Positions 9,767 through 21,652 are shown, counted from the first letter of the stretch. The stretch is DNA of 64,000 bases from Clavaria fumosa (GCA_951802425.1 OX637796.1:3038001-3102000), one strand, 5' to 3'. Made by a program: numbers and translations. Notes: generated by a model not told the origin, from the sequence alone.

Positions 9767-12392
9767 GGAACGTGGAATATGGCATTGTCATCCACCGGCA
9801 ATGGACCAACTTTGACCTTTTGTCTAGCTTGACGCAACCTTTCCTTCTCTTGCTGCTTGGCCGTTCTCTCATCCTTCTTGATTTTCTTGTCGTATCGGCC
9901 CTAACACAAAATCACTTGCCGCAATGAAGCTAATATAAACGGCGCAAACCGCACCTTCGCCCCATGCTTAAGACGCGTGATGATGTTGGCAGCTTGACCC
10001 TTCGTTAGAACCTCAATGTCCAGGTTATTTCTGGACCGAGGCTTGCCATGCTCTAGATCAGCCGCGGAAAGAATGCTTCTGCTCAATCTCTTAGCGACAA
10101 ATGCCTTTTGGTTGTCCGTAGCTGGCAGCTTCCTCCAGCGGGCGGAGCGAAACATTCTTCGGGAGATTAGACCAGAAACATGTTGGTGAGACTTTGACCG
10201 CTCATAGAAGTGCGAGCAAACTTACCCTGACAAGAGTGGGCCTTGTACAACCTTCGTCATTGCATATGTGTCGCAACCCCTGATAGCGTCAGCTAGCGAA
10301 TCGGCCTTCAGAATCCGCCGGCTGCGTAGAAAAGGTGGAATCCCAAGGGCCTTAGCAGTCGCAATGTCCACGGTAGGGGTGAATTCGGCCTGGTACCGCG
10401 ACCCCGTCTCTGAAGCACTCGTCATCGTGGTGTAAGAATCGCAAAATATATAATCATACTCCTGTCTTCACACTCGATCTCATCCTCTTCGATCATCTCA
10501 ACGCGAATGACACCTTTTCCAAGGCAGTCGAGGACATATACGTCCTCACCGCAGCCGACCCACGCGAAACGGCTAAGCTTGTAAATATTTGGCGCGCCAG
10601 AAGCGTGATGTACAAGGGCAAAGGGGTCCTCATAATCTACGTACGTCACGGACTTTGGCAAAGGGACCTTGAGAAGGCTCTCCTTGTCGCTTGACAAAGG
10701 ATCATCATCCGCGATCAATTCAGTTGCACGGTCCTCCAAGGATTCGAGAGTCTCGTCTATGGATGTGGTAAGTGTACAGGAAATGTGAAACGAGATTGTA
10801 CTTGCCGTCAATGACAACCGAAGGATCTAATCCGAATAATGTAGGTATAGATACGACACCCGCGACGCGATCGAGGCTCTCAACGAAGTCGATTACCCGG
10901 CAGTCAATTTTGCCGGTCTCAGGCGATTGCCTCATGCCTCTGCCAATCTAACGTGACAGACGCTATAAAGAAGGGTCGCATGAGGAAGGCCAAGAAACTG
11001 ACCATCTGTGCGAAGAGGTTACGCGATCTAGTCGGACGCGCAACCACCACGCAGTCGATGTTTGGTATGTCCGTGCCTTCCGTTAGAATCGCTGTACGAA
11101 ACACACTCTCAGTATCTCGCGCACGCTGTCCACCATGACCGCTCGATCCATACCACAATTAATCAGAACGGGAAACGAGCCAGCCTTGAACTGGCGGAGC
11201 AAGATCTCGCGTTCGCCCATAGGGGTTTTAGAATAGAGATAGTGAGCATCAACTCCGTGCTCCATGAAGACTTTCGTGAGTTGCTTCACATGAGCCACGT
11301 TGACGCAAAACACGAGAGTCGATCTACGAGTTGCTAAATCAGGTAATTAAAATCGGAGCCTTGTCAAGCGCGAAATACGCCTACCCGCGCGATCGAGCCA
11401 CGTCCGTACTACAAGGGTGTTGACTGTGTCTGTGTTAACCACATGGGCGAGGCTAGTCGCGTTGAAATCTCCAGAGCTTGTATTTATTGTGACATCTTTC
11501 AAATTGATATCTGTTCGGACGGATGTAAACTTAACGTTACAGAGCCTGAAATGCATTGAGAAACTGCGTTCAAAAGCACGGGAGAGGAGGACACCATTTT
11601 TCCTTGATCATTTCAAGAAAATCGCGATGGTAAACGATGCGCTCAAACACAGAGCCAAGCGCGAGACCATCATGGCGATTGAAGGTCGCAGAGAAGCCGA
11701 TGATAGGGACCGTGTGCTCAAATATCGGCGGTATGAAGGACAAGTCGGGATGTTTCACATCCGAATGGAAATGGGATAGCAGCCGTCGATATCTAATGGC
11801 AAGTCAACGCGACAAGGGGCTACAGGAGAACTCCATGCGTACGATGGTGCAGCGGCGTGGTGAGCTTCATCCACGATAATAGCTTTCAAGAAACGATGGT
11901 GGAATTTTGCAATGCGAGAAGGCCTCATTAACGTCTGGTACGTTGCTATAGTCCTACGAGCTCAGACGGTCAAGCAGACAAAGGGCTGCGAGGTTAACCA
12001 GAGTCGTACACGTCTGCCAGACCTGATGCTTTGTGCTTGACGCCTTGCTCAATCTCTACCGCCCAATCAGGGAACAACATTTTCACCTGGGACGCTGCTT
12101 GGTTCGCTAGCTCAATGCTGTTGACAACAATGAGAGAGCGCTTCGCATCTGGATTGCGTAAAGGAGGAGGAATCCGAGCTAAGAGCGAAACGAAAACTGT
12201 GGTTTTGCCCGCGCCCGTCGGGAGAGACACTCCGACGCGAGTCGTGCCAGAATTTAGCGCGTCGACGCAAGCAGAAAGGCAGGCCTCTTGGTAAGGCCGC
12301 AATTTCATAGCGTTAGAGATGCTGGCTATGCCACGAAGACGCGGCGAACCGCGCCTGGGCGAGGACCATCGCATGGAGGAAAACCATAGCAT
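9763..12392 (-). CDS. IRC3: IRC3-like mitochondrial DEAD/H-box DNA helicase
   Basis: Superfamily 2 helicase of the IRC3 group, which in yeast is a mitochondrial branch-migration helicase protecting mtDNA. Motifs in order: [18 protein letters not shown], Walker [36 protein letters not shown] box [75 protein letters not shown] and [15 protein letters not shown]. The start at 12392 gives an Arg/Ser-rich presequence ([15 protein letters not shown]). C-terminal exons continue through [20 protein letters not shown] to a basic tail ([19 protein letters not shown]) ending at 9763. The last intron (about 9902-9956) was placed so that the stop-containing stretch is skipped. Its stop codon overlaps that of the convergent neighbour. 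Confidence 0.85.
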
Positions 12393-12644
12393 ATGCGTGG
12401 GCAGAGTTGCGGTGCGTGATTCAGACCGAAAACGTCACACGCCTCATACGGTACAAGTAGAGTAAGACGCCTGAAGAGCGAGGGTTATAACATGGATAAA
12501 GACGAGGGCTCTAAGGATGCGAAGCGTAAATTTTACGGTGGAGAAAAGGTATAAGGTGCCCAGTATAAATCGCACAGCGACATCCTTCATCCAGACCCAC
12601 CAGAGTAAACTTTGCCGAACATTACCTAATGAGACGGAATCGGG

Positions 12645-13896
12645 TCAGATGCGAGGCACAGGGAATGTATTGTAACCTACTTCTTGAAGTTTGTCATACA
12701 GAGACAACACACCAGCACCAGCAACACCACGAAGAATGTTGGCGCCAGCACCCTTAAAGAGCGATTTGGTACCCTCCTTGCGGACGATCTGCGAACCAGC
12801 ATCAAACATCGACTTGTAGTTGACACCAGAACCTGAAGTCATCATCATGCGACGACTGTTCATCTCATAAGTGGTCCGAAGAGAAGTGCATGCACCACGA
12901 CAAACCGAATAGTATCCAACGGATAGGAAGCAAGACCAGCACCAACGGTAACACCCCACCCAAGACCAAAGGAGGCAAGGAAAGAACCTTCAAGGGCGCC
13001 AACAAGGACAACGGGCTCTGCAAGCGGAGGTTGGCGACAGCTTGAACATAACAGGCGGGAAACTCACTAAGCGAATCATAGACACCAAAATAGAGGCCAC
13101 GGTAGACGATGATCCCGACGACGGACGGGACAAATCCACGGTACAAACCGATGAGACCATCGGAAGCAAGGGTCTTCTTGTAGACATCGACTAAGCCATT
13201 AAATTGACGAGTGCCTCCAGACTTCGTAGACTTGGCGTCGTTGGCCAGACGGGTACGCGCATAGTCTAATGAGTAGACGAAGAGTAGTGACGAGGCACCA
13301 GCAGCACCACCGGAAGCGACGTTGCCGGCGAACCACGTCCAGTAGCCATCGTTCTTCTTGAAGCCGAACAAGGACTTGAAGTAATCCTCTGAAAGTATAT
13401 GATAAGGCTTTAGAGTTCGACAAAAAAAAGAAAGCCACTTACTGAAAGCAAAGTTCAAGGCTTGTGTCGGGAAGTAACGGATAACATTGGCGGTGTTACC
13501 GCGCCAAAGCGATAGTAGGCCTTCCTCCCTGTAAGTGCGTCCAAATGCGTCCGTAATGCCCTTGTACGGAGTCGCCAGACGTCCTTGTTTGATCTGGCGA
13601 GAGATGAGTGGACGTGGAAGACTTGGTATGAAACACGTCAACCAACCATTTCATCTTGGTTCTGGACTAAAAGCTTGATTCGCTCGATTGGAGCAGCGCT
13701 AGTTTTTGCGACAGCCTGTGTAATGTATTAATGACTGCCTTCTATTGCATTGGTGTCGCGACTCACGGCGGAGACACCACCCATCATAAAATCGACTGCC
13801 AGCAAGCATCAGAGAGGGAAATACTGTAGATTCCGCACGGTGTCACGACATACTCATGAAGTCCTTTGGACTCTTGACCTTTTTGGTTTCTGACAT
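12645..13896 (-). CDS. AAC: ADP/ATP carrier (mitochondrial adenine nucleotide translocator)
   Basis: Mitochondrial carrier exchanging cytosolic ADP for matrix ATP across the inner membrane. The start at 13896 gives [14 protein letters not shown], then [20 protein letters not shown], the first PxD/E carrier motif. Further blocks: [57 protein letters not shown] repeat 2, and in repeat 3 [16 protein letters not shown], the RRRMMM signature diagnostic of ADP/ATP carriers. At least six short introns interrupt the gene; one falls inside the Arg triplet codons of RRRMMM (CG|T). Length is near 310 residues, with three about 100-residue repeats. No neighbour has a related function; the assignment is secure. 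Confidence 0.95.
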
Positions 13897-14210
13897 TTTG
13901 GGAGGGGTAAAGAAGAGAGTAACAAAACTGAGTGGTGGTAGTTTTTGAGGTCAAGGACGGAGCGGGCAGCCACTTCTTAGCTGTGAGAAATAAAAAATTT
14001 CGTCTGACCAATCAAATTATGGTCACGGCGACGTCCGACTTGTTCCGTCTCTCACCGCGCTGCAGTTCTAGAATGTAGAATAAGGAATAAACACTGAGTT
14101 GATTGTTGAAGATGCAGCGATGGACTTGGAATACTACTTGTAATGCGTAAATATATGACATGTACGAGGGACACCGCTCGTACAGGCGAAAAAAAAAGAG
14201 ACCAAAACCG
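13897..14210. other. Intergenic between ADP/ATP carrier and SIZ1
   Basis: 314 bp holding the ADP/ATP carrier promoter and 5' UTR and the 3' end of the SUMO ligase, both leftward. A run of A/T (taaaaaatttcg near 13991) and purine-rich DNA are the only notable features. Confidence 0.45.
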
Positions 14211-16748
14211 TTAACCCCAATGAGGCGATGACGCGCCATATGGTAGAGTCGGCGCGGCAGCCTCAGACCTGCCACCGCTTCGATGTGAAGGGGAAGGAGT
14301 GTTAAACGTAGGCAAGGGGAAATAAAACGGGGAGTAGTCGTCGTAACGAGACTGATAACGCGGTGGGCTGGCGGCAGAGGCAAATCGGGGCGGGGGTACG
14401 GTGTTTGGAGGAGAACGTGTAACATATGGAGCAGCAGAATCTCTTGAGCCACGGCCAGGGCTTGATGGCATATTGGCATTGAGTGGCATGCTGAGTGTGC
14501 GCATCGCCATCGCACGCATAAGGTTGTCATTGTCGTCGGCACGAGTCTTCTTCGGGGTGGATGAGGGCGAATCTGGGTCAGTGGCTTTTCTTTTCCCGGC
14601 GATCTTGGATGATGGAGCGGGAGAGACGGTTCGTGCTGACGGCTCGTCGTCTTCCGAGTCCACAGTCAGGTCAATGACATCGCCCGTCCGAGGAGATGAC
14701 GCGGGGGGAATAATTGAAAAAGATCGATTTCCTGCGGATCCACTCCCAAATGAAGGAGATAGTTCCCTTTTCACTCGTCCCTCGTCTTCGTCGTCCGAGT
14801 CTAGGATGACAATCTCGTCGTCAACTTGCGCCTTATTTTCACTCTTGGCTGGACTTGCAGAGCGACGGCTGGACGAAGGTTTAGACTCTGAAGGCAACGA
14901 GCCTTCGTCTGCGCCAGACAATGACTTCCACAATGGTGAGGCATATCTGTTATCTAACGTGTGCCATTCGCCGTCAGCTTCAACCATGATGTCCTCGACA
15001 TCCTCAGGAGTCTCTTTCAATATTTGATCGAAATAACTGCAGAATATGCACTGTTAGCGACACCCGAAGACATATTGTAATGCTTACCCGTCCATGATCA
15101 AGTCTTCAGGATCCAATACCTTCTCACAGACTGGGCAGAGCCAGGTTGTCGTCTGCTCCATCACGGAGAACCAGGAGGTTGCATCGAAACATTGAGGGTG
15201 AACACAGTGCGACGAACGGCACGGCGTCTCTATCCGGATGAAGCTTAGCTATAAATCAGACGCATAAGGTTGGCTGAGCATTGAATGACGTCAAATACGC
15301 ACAGGGCATTTGAGTGACATTTTTTGTGGTCCCGCGATGATGTCTTCGTCATAGTTTGGAGACTTCCCCACTTGAAAAATATGAGTGACGAGTTTGACGA
15401 CTAAGGATCGAGACTCACTTCTCAATAAAATGTCTTGGCTGCTGCGGTACTTGCCCTTTCTCAATCGCTCGACTAGCTGACCCACAGTGGTCACTTCGAC
15501 AAGCATAACAACTAGGTGATATTTCTACAGCAGCCTGTGAAAACTGGATGACTACGACAGTGAGGAATGTACCTTGGGCTGTGAAGGTTGCTGGCTGTTG
15601 ACGTAGAGCATCTCTACGCGGTTGTTACTGCTTGTGGTAAGCCGCACATTTCGCCCTAAATCAGGCGGAGGAGCCGTCCCGGGTTTCTTCTTCAAACCTT
15701 TTAAATTGGCGGCGAGCTGGACATTGTTGACACGGACTTCGCATGTCGGAGGAAACTCAATTGGACAAGGGCCAAGGTTTGTGCGGAAGGCGTTCGGCCC
15801 TGACGAATAGAAGGACGACGAAGTGCAATACAGACGTAACTGGTATTTCGGGCTGGATCTGGTTCATCAGCATACAGTAACTGACCATACAGAGAAAGAA
15901 TATACATGCCTGACAGACCTAAGCTTCGCTATTTGGTCATTGTTGAGGAGAAAAGATACATGTTGTTGTCGACGATCGTTTGAGCTGGCCGATTCTGAGG
16001 AAGAATCAAGATATGCGCCTGATGTGCAGGTAACAGGCACTAACCTGGACACTCTACCACATGCGATACGACTTGGTCTACGCGGAGGAAAGGAGAGGGT
16101 TTAAATCGTATTCCTGGCACTGACGATGTATATAAGACAAAGAGGCCCAAAGGCACAAGCGATTGTCGAGCATACACAAGTTCATTTTCGGTACGACGGG
16201 CATAGAAGTCATAGGAGGAACATTGGGTCGTCTGGGCGGCGCGTATGGATCATAGCGAGGGAGATTGCTTGAACCTTGAGGAGTGAGGTATTTGGACACT
16301 TGATGTGCGCCATCCGCCGCATAGGGGTGATGAGGCGCAGCAGCGACACTGAGTGTGAGAGGCGAAGGCATCTTATTCGGGCTGTATCTGCGATACAGAA
16401 CGTCAGAAAACAGACTGTAATAGCTTTGAAAAAACTCACATGCCCGAATTTCTGACCATGTGTAGGACCGCTTTGGCACGTATCCACTTGTCTACGTTGT
16501 TGGTCTTTCGCCAATCGTCCAGCTGATTCACAATTCTTTGTATGAGGTCTTGTTTCTTGCCAGTTTTGAAGAGAATTGCGTGGCATTCGTCATTCAAACC
16601 ACCGAGGATGTGTTTCAATCTGTCGACAGTGTTGAGTCTGATACCCTGGCGAAGTTCCTGGCGGGTACGAGGTGAATGACTAGAAAATAACGCAATTTCC
16701 TGCGAGATCTCGCACCTCAAACTCTGACCACGGATCCAAAGTGGTCAT
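14211..16748 (-). CDS. SIZ1: SIZ/PIAS-type E3 SUMO ligase
   Basis: Nuclear E3 that moves SUMO from Ubc9 to targets. The start at 16748 (MTTLDPWSEFE) leads into a SAP-like DNA-binding region (TVDRLKHILGGLNDECHAILFKTGKKQDLIQRIVNQL). The middle part (about 15300-15900) reads as a PINIT domain, with NLGPCPIEFPPTCEVRVN. The SP-RING (MIZ) zinc finger follows near 15100-15240: CRSSHCVHPQCFDATSWF, then TTTWLCPVCEKVLDPEDLIMDGYF. The tail (14211-15020) is disordered, Ser/Pro-rich, and has two hydrophobic-acidic SUMO-interacting motifs, EIVILDSDDEDE and DVIDLTVDSEDDE. This domain order is specific to Siz/PIAS proteins. It is divergent from nudC, with 169 bp between the starts. Confidence 0.92.
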
Positions 16749-16917
16749 GACTTGCTCACCAAGGGCTACTCTCGTGGCCGGAGGACGATACCGGCACCGT
16801 TGACTGACGATGGCGAAAATGCGTGCAAAAACACGCATCAACACAGGGGCCTCTGTCACGAGGACGGCGCTTTGCTCGCATCATATCTCATCTCCTACGC
16901 ACAATAACGGGATAGTA

Positions 16918-17821
16918 ATGTCCACAGAAGACGATTACGATAAGCTATCTAAGGAGGAAAGAGAGGAGCGTGACAAGGCTGATAGAGCCCGCGAAGCGGA
17001 GGAGCAAGCAGGTGTGCTAAATCCGGTCTGGTTCTGAGAAACTAATCTCATTTGACTCCTCGTAGCTTTGCCATATACATGGAGACAGGAGCTGTTTGAC
17101 GTCGATATCACTGTTCCAGTTCTAAAGGGAACACGAGCGAAGAACCTCGTCGTCGAAATTCAGAAGAAGCGTCTCTCCGTCGGCATCAAGGGAGAGGAGA
17201 AGATCATGGAAGGCGAACTTTGTAAAGAAATCAAGGTTGAGGAGAGTACTTGGACTTTGGGTTCGTATACAATTTTGTCCACCGTCGTGCTAATCTATAC
17301 TTGATTCACTTTTCTGGATGTAGAGGACCAACAGTTTGTTATTATTCATCTCGAGAAGCTGAACAAGCAGCAGTGGTGGGAAAACGTCCTCACACACCAT
17401 CCGAAGATCGATACGAGGAAGATCGAGCCGCCGAATAGCAAATTGAGTGATCTAGATGGAGAAACAAGGTAAGAGGTGTTGACTACCACGAGATTGATGC
17501 TCACCTTGCTGTGACAGAGGTATGGTAGAGAAAATGATGGTGCGTGACTTCTGTGAATATCCTTCTTTTTCTGCCTGACTTAGTCGTAAATGTCAGTTTG
17601 ATAACCAGCAGAAGGTACCCTTCAACCGCTCGACCTACGTCGGGCATCGCTCACATATTTTCATAAGCAAATGGGCAAGCCAACGTCTGACGAGTTGAAA
17701 AAGACGGAGGTACGTGTCTGCATCGCGAGCGTTATCGCATTACTCAACCAGATCATAGGCCCTTAAGAAATTTCAGGCGGCTCACCCCGAGCTTGATTTC
17801 TCCAAAGCGAAAATTTCTTGA
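16918..17821 (+). CDS. nudC: NudC nuclear movement protein (CS domain)
   Basis: CS-domain co-chaperone needed for nuclear migration and dynein pathway function. After a charged N-terminus ([22 protein letters not shown]), the CS domain reads [75 protein letters not shown]. The tail [40 protein letters not shown] is the typical NudC end. Six introns of about 50-57 bp are needed, for example before ALPYTW, before EDQQF and before QMGKP. An in-frame upstream ATG at 16810 would add 36 residues unlike any NudC start, so 16918 is preferred. Length is about 190 residues, as in other fungi. Confidence 0.92.
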
Positions 17822-18005
17822 CAAGTCCAGTACGCTAACCATGTAGGTACCGACTGATGTAGTTATGTCTTAGGTCGTTCGCGATCGACGTTTACCAATG
17901 TTCAAACACATATAGCTTTCGTATCCAGGAATTAGTGGAGTCCAGCCGTGTAATATACTTTATGAATGGCCTTTGTTGATGGGATTGTGCCACGATGCGG
18001 ACAGA

Positions 18006-20316
18006 CTACACCTTCTGTCGCTTGCCCCTTGGCTGCCCAATTAAGACACTTTTTCGCTTGACACTTTCAACCAGATTATCCAAGGACTGTGTTGAGTTCT
18101 GCCCTCCCCTAATATCCGTTTCACGTGCCATATCTCGTTCCTTTTGTTGTTTTGCGCGCTCCTCCAGCAGCGCACCCATGCTTTTGGTCTTCTTGAAACT
18201 GTCATTAAAGCATTAGTATCCGAGCGACGGAATGTGATGCGAGACCTACTGAGGATTGGAAGGATCGATCGCAAATGTGTGGTCCTCATGCAGAGCTTTG
18301 AACCGGTCGTCGGTAACATTAATTTCGAATTCCTTTTGCTGCTCGTCATCCTGGGTATCCTGCTTGCCCCGCTTCTTTCTCTTCCCTTTCATCTTCTCGG
18401 CCTTAAGCACCGATTTCATATTGAAGTGCCTTGGCTCAGCAGCGGGATCCACGGAGGCGATCAGGAGCGCAAGTTCTTCTGGGCTGAGCGGCTGCTGACG
18501 CGCTTGCTTCAGGGCGCCTGGTCGTGAATTCTCATCCTTCCCGCTGCCTTGGCGTGAATTGGATGCTGCCGCCATCGATGTCTCGTCCCCGCTGCCGGCG
18601 TCGAAGAAGTCATCGCCCACAGCTTTCCTTGAATCGCCTTCTGCAGGTATCATCTCTCGTTCGGCTGCACTTTCTTTACGCTTCTTTCGCTTCTCCTTCA
18701 TCTTCCGCTGATATTTTTGCAAGGTGGTTTCGTCTTCATGTTCTGGCGCCATCTCCGACAATCCGGGTGTGAACGTGATCTCCATATCCACATTTTCATT
18801 GTCTCCAGCCGTATTTCCCCATCCTTCAGGTAACTCGGCGTTTTCGCCACCGAGTAGCAGGGCGCGTAGTTTGTCTCTAGAAGTGACCCCAGTCTTTTCG
18901 GGATTTGTCTCAGGGTCGGATTCAGAAGATGAAGCAATATAAGCTTTGTAATCGGCGTCCTCAATCTCTTTCCGCGACAACGCACGACGAGTAATTTTTG
19001 TTCGCTCTGGTTCATCTTCATCCCAGATTAATTTTACTTTGGAATGACGAAGAGCCTGAAACAGGACAGGAGTTATGCTAACGCCCACTCAATCACAGGG
19101 TAAAAACGAACGTCGGTCACGAAATCTAGGCTCTTGTAGCCAATCGCTACATCCTCCGTCGCTTCGTCTCTGTGTATAGCTGGTGTGAATTGCGGGAGAC
19201 ACGGCGTTGTCCAAAAAGGGCGAACCTGTACTCCTCGTCGAATATCATGTCATCCGGAACAAAACTAAGGTCGAATAGATTTGCAGAGCGTTCAAGTTCA
19301 GTTCCCTCCAACTCTGAGTAAATGTGAGAGGCAGTTTCAACGCTATCACAAGTGATGATTGCGTAGTAATATCTATCGCGGCTAACGATTAATACGAGTT
19401 TTGGAAGTGGTTAAAAAGACGTGCCGTAGACGCTCAAGTTGATACTTCCTAAGGGCTTCGTCGTTGTAAATTTCTCCTTGACCCACTTCATAGATATTAC
19501 GTTCATTGACCTCTCGTTCTTCCCTTCCTGTCTGAAAAATTTCCGCCGGCGGGCCCTCTTTCTCCTCCCGTGCCATCCTCTCCTTGCCAAATTCGCTGGG
19601 GTATATTCGGACACTCAGGATCTTGCCGGGCATCACACTCGCTTTAGAATCCCGCTCTGGATGAAGGGCTCCCGTAGCCACGATGGTGTTTGCAACCAAG
19701 GACGAACAGATCTTGTATAGATGGCTGGCTCGAACGTGATCCCAATCGAGGTTGACGACGGCAAGTCGGGGACTGCGAGGGGCGTCCCGCTCCTGCGCCT
19801 GCTCTGGATGGTCTCTAGCGTAATTTGCTACCTGCTCGTCGAGGTCCGCGAACTCATCCTCATTCAAATCAACCGCGGCTTCATCAACAATGTGTTGCAG
19901 AGTGTCCGGAGCGTCGCCACCAAGTGTGATTATTCCTTCGTCTTCGCTAGAGCCATTAGCTTCTTCCTCATCGGACGACTGGAGAAGCATTTCTCCGCGA
20001 GCGTAATCAACATTCGAGGGAATTTGGCTTTCTTCGGTGCTTTCCAGACGGTAGAAACGGCCTAAGCCAGCTTCATCGCGTGTAGCCGAGACACGCCGTC
20101 CATACTTATCTACCCGAGCTGCTCGTGCTTGTCGTTATTGAAACTATGATTTATACGAACGAATCGCAACGCACCGCCTTCCATCGTTTTCTTTGCTTTT
20201 CCATGACCGGCGAGAACAGCCTTGAATCGGTCATCAATAAGTACTTTTGAATCGGGTTTCTTTGGGCGCCGAAAACGAGGGTCAGTCTGCAGACGGGCGA
20301 ATCGAGAGTCAGGCAT
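18006..20316 (-). CDS. ESF1: ESF1-like nucleolar pre-rRNA processing factor
   Basis: Nucleolar protein required for early pre-18S rRNA processing in the small-subunit processome. The start at 20316 gives MPDSRFARLQTDPRFRRPKK, the hallmark ESF1 opening, followed by VLIDDRFKAVLAG. The middle holds acidic stretches (NGSSEDEGIITLGGD, LNEDEFADLDEQ), then RLAVVNLDWDHVRASHLYKI and GKILSVRIYPSEFGKERM, the conserved RRM-like core. The second half (18246-19088) includes KLIWDEDEPERTKITRRALSR and the Lys-rich, acidic tail, then the NUC153-type end TDDRFKALHEDHTFAIDPSNPQFKKTKS. It ends in the basic GKRQKV. Several introns are present. The family call is strong; individual splice sites were not all checked. 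Confidence 0.9.
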
Positions 20317-20503
20317 TCCGAGGCGGTTTGGAAAATGCGCCCGTTGCCTGTCACATGACACAGCCTGTATCACGTGATTTTGTCCAGGAGACGTGATTGA
20401 TTAATTGATCGCGTACAGTTACGGTGGCGACAATCACGACTCTTAAAAGCTGGTGGGAGACCAATAACGAGTCAGTCTTCGACCCCCATATCCCCCTCTT
20501 CCT

Positions 20504-20554
20504 GTAAGTCTTCACCCCTGCAAACAACATAAATTGCCCACAAAATTTTTGCAG
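20504..20554 (+). other. Probable 5'-UTR intron of the Kex2-type repeat precursor gene
   Basis: A consensus donor (cct|gtaagt at 20504) and a pyrimidine/T-rich acceptor (tttttgcag ending 20554) delimit 51 bp, the same size as coding introns in this window, about 105 bp before the ATG at 20660. It implies transcription from about 20.45 kb and supports a real rightward gene. An RNA-derived splice junction would settle it. Confidence 0.5.
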
Positions 20555-20659
20555 ATCTTTTCGTGTTCACCGTTCTAGGCCGCAGGACGACCTCATCTGT
20601 CATCTCTACTTCTCGTCAACGCCAGCAGCGCTAGCACTTCCTTCGACCATTCCTCAAAG

Positions 20660-21341
20660 ATGCTTCCTACCTTCACACTCGTCAGCGCTGTGATCGCTGT
20701 CTCCTTTGCTGGCTTGGTAGCCGCCTCACCGGCGCCCATGCCATTGCAGGTATGTCCTTGGCTTGGAATGGATTCGTGGCTCCCTTCATGTCGCTCTGCA
20801 GATTATTGCCCTTTCTGCCCGAGAACCAGTACCATTCGACACCATCCCAGCCTACCTCAGGCGCGATATCTCCCCTGAGATCCCCACCACTGCTCCCCAA
20901 GGCATCGTTCAGCCTTACAAGCGTGACATCTCTCCTGAGATACCCACCACTGCTCCCCAAGGCATCGTTAAGCCTTACAAGCGTGATATCTCTCCCGAGA
21001 TACCCACCACTGCTCCCCAAGGCATCGTTAAGCCTTACAAGCGTGATATCTCTCCCGAGATACCCACCACTGCTCCCCAAGGCATCGTTAAGCCTTACAA
21101 GCGTGATATCTCTCCCGAGATCCCCACCACTGCTCCCCAAGGCATCGTTAAGCCTTACAAGCGTGATATCTCTCCCGAGATACCCACCACTGCTCCCCAA
21201 GGCATCGTTAAGCCTTACAAGCGTGATATCTCTCCCGAGATCCCCACCACTGCTCCCCAAGGCATCGTCCAGCCCTACAAGCGTGACATCTCTCCTGAGA
21301 TCCCCACCACTGCACCTCAAGGCATTGTCCAGCCTTACTAG
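20660..21341 (+). CDS. Secreted Kex2-processed repeat precursor (eight 18-residue peptides)
   Basis: Two exons (20660-20749 and 20802-21341, 52-bp intron) encode 209 residues. Residues 1-23 are a clear signal peptide (hydrophobic TLVSAVIAVSFAGLVAA, then SPAP). A short pro-region ends in the dibasic LRR at residue 51. Eight direct repeats follow from 20865: DISPEIPTTAPQGIV, then K or Q, then PY. The first seven are each followed by Lys-Arg; the eighth stops directly after PY. Cleavage at RR/KR by a Kex2-type protease and trimming of the basic pair would give eight peptides of 18 residues, five with Lys and three with Gln at position 16. This is the layout of yeast alpha-factor and of fungal Kex2-processed repeat proteins such as Ustilago Rep1. 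I recognise no homologue of the peptide. No tailoring enzyme lies nearby. Confidence 0.85.
20865..21338 (+). repeat. Eight tandem 60-bp coding repeats
   Basis: Units start at 20865, 20925, 20985, 21045, 21105, 21165, 21225 and 21285; the last lacks the final six bases (Lys-Arg). The five central units (20925-21224) are almost base-identical, while units 1, 7 and 8 carry silent changes plus a Lys-to-Gln change. Unit length is a multiple of three, so open frames also appear in other frames and on the other strand. Confidence 0.97.
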
Positions 21342-21652
21342 AGGTAAACGCTTACCGATCGTAGTTTAGACGCGCCTTGACTCGTGCGTTTAGTTTAGGT
21401 TGCAACGCTCTTTTCGCAGTCATGCAAATCGGAGTGGAAGCTATATGGCGGACAGCCGAGTGTTATTCGCCGACCCGTTATCGAGACTTAGAAGGATGTT
21501 GATTTCTACTTGCGGAACACGTCTCCCTTGCAATGCATGTCACTCTTTGAATTTACACGTGAAGTTGGATTGGGTCCGTTAATGTGAGATGAGCCATCTT
21601 CCAATTGCAGAGAGAACTACGAACATCCAAAGCAAACGTTACTGAGGGACGT
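21342..21652. other. Convergent 3' flanks of the repeat precursor and the EED-like gene
   Basis: 311 bp between the stop of the repeat precursor (plus strand) and the stop of the WD40 gene (minus strand). Short open frames show no resemblance to known families; no repeat was seen. Confidence 0.45.

Noticed and set aside
14401..15027. 208-codon plus-strand open frame
   Set aside because: Antisense to the disordered Ser/Asp-rich tail of the SUMO ligase; low-complexity coding DNA leaves the opposite strand open.
16810..16917. N-terminal extension of NudC from an upstream in-frame ATG
   Set aside because: The 36 added residues are unlike NudC starts, and [10 protein letters not shown] at 16918 is the usual type of opening.
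20682..21320. 212-codon minus-strand open frame across the 60-bp repeats
   Set aside because: It is an antisense shadow caused by repeat length being a multiple of three. The plus frame has a signal peptide, a good intron and dibasic sites.
20865..21338. CRISPR array
   Set aside because: Repeats are directly adjacent with no unique spacers, lie in a coding frame, and the genome is eukaryotic.
20660..21341. Dikaritin-type RiPP gene cluster (ustiloxin-like)
   Set aside because: The precursor layout is similar, but no DUF3328 oxidase, tyrosinase or methyltransferase gene was found in the neighbourhood; both flanks are housekeeping or WD40 genes.
20752..21369. Alternative plus-strand frame (SPPLLPKASLSLTSVIS units)
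   Set aside because: It begins inside the intron, has no signal peptide and no processing sites, and is open only because the units lack stops in this frame.
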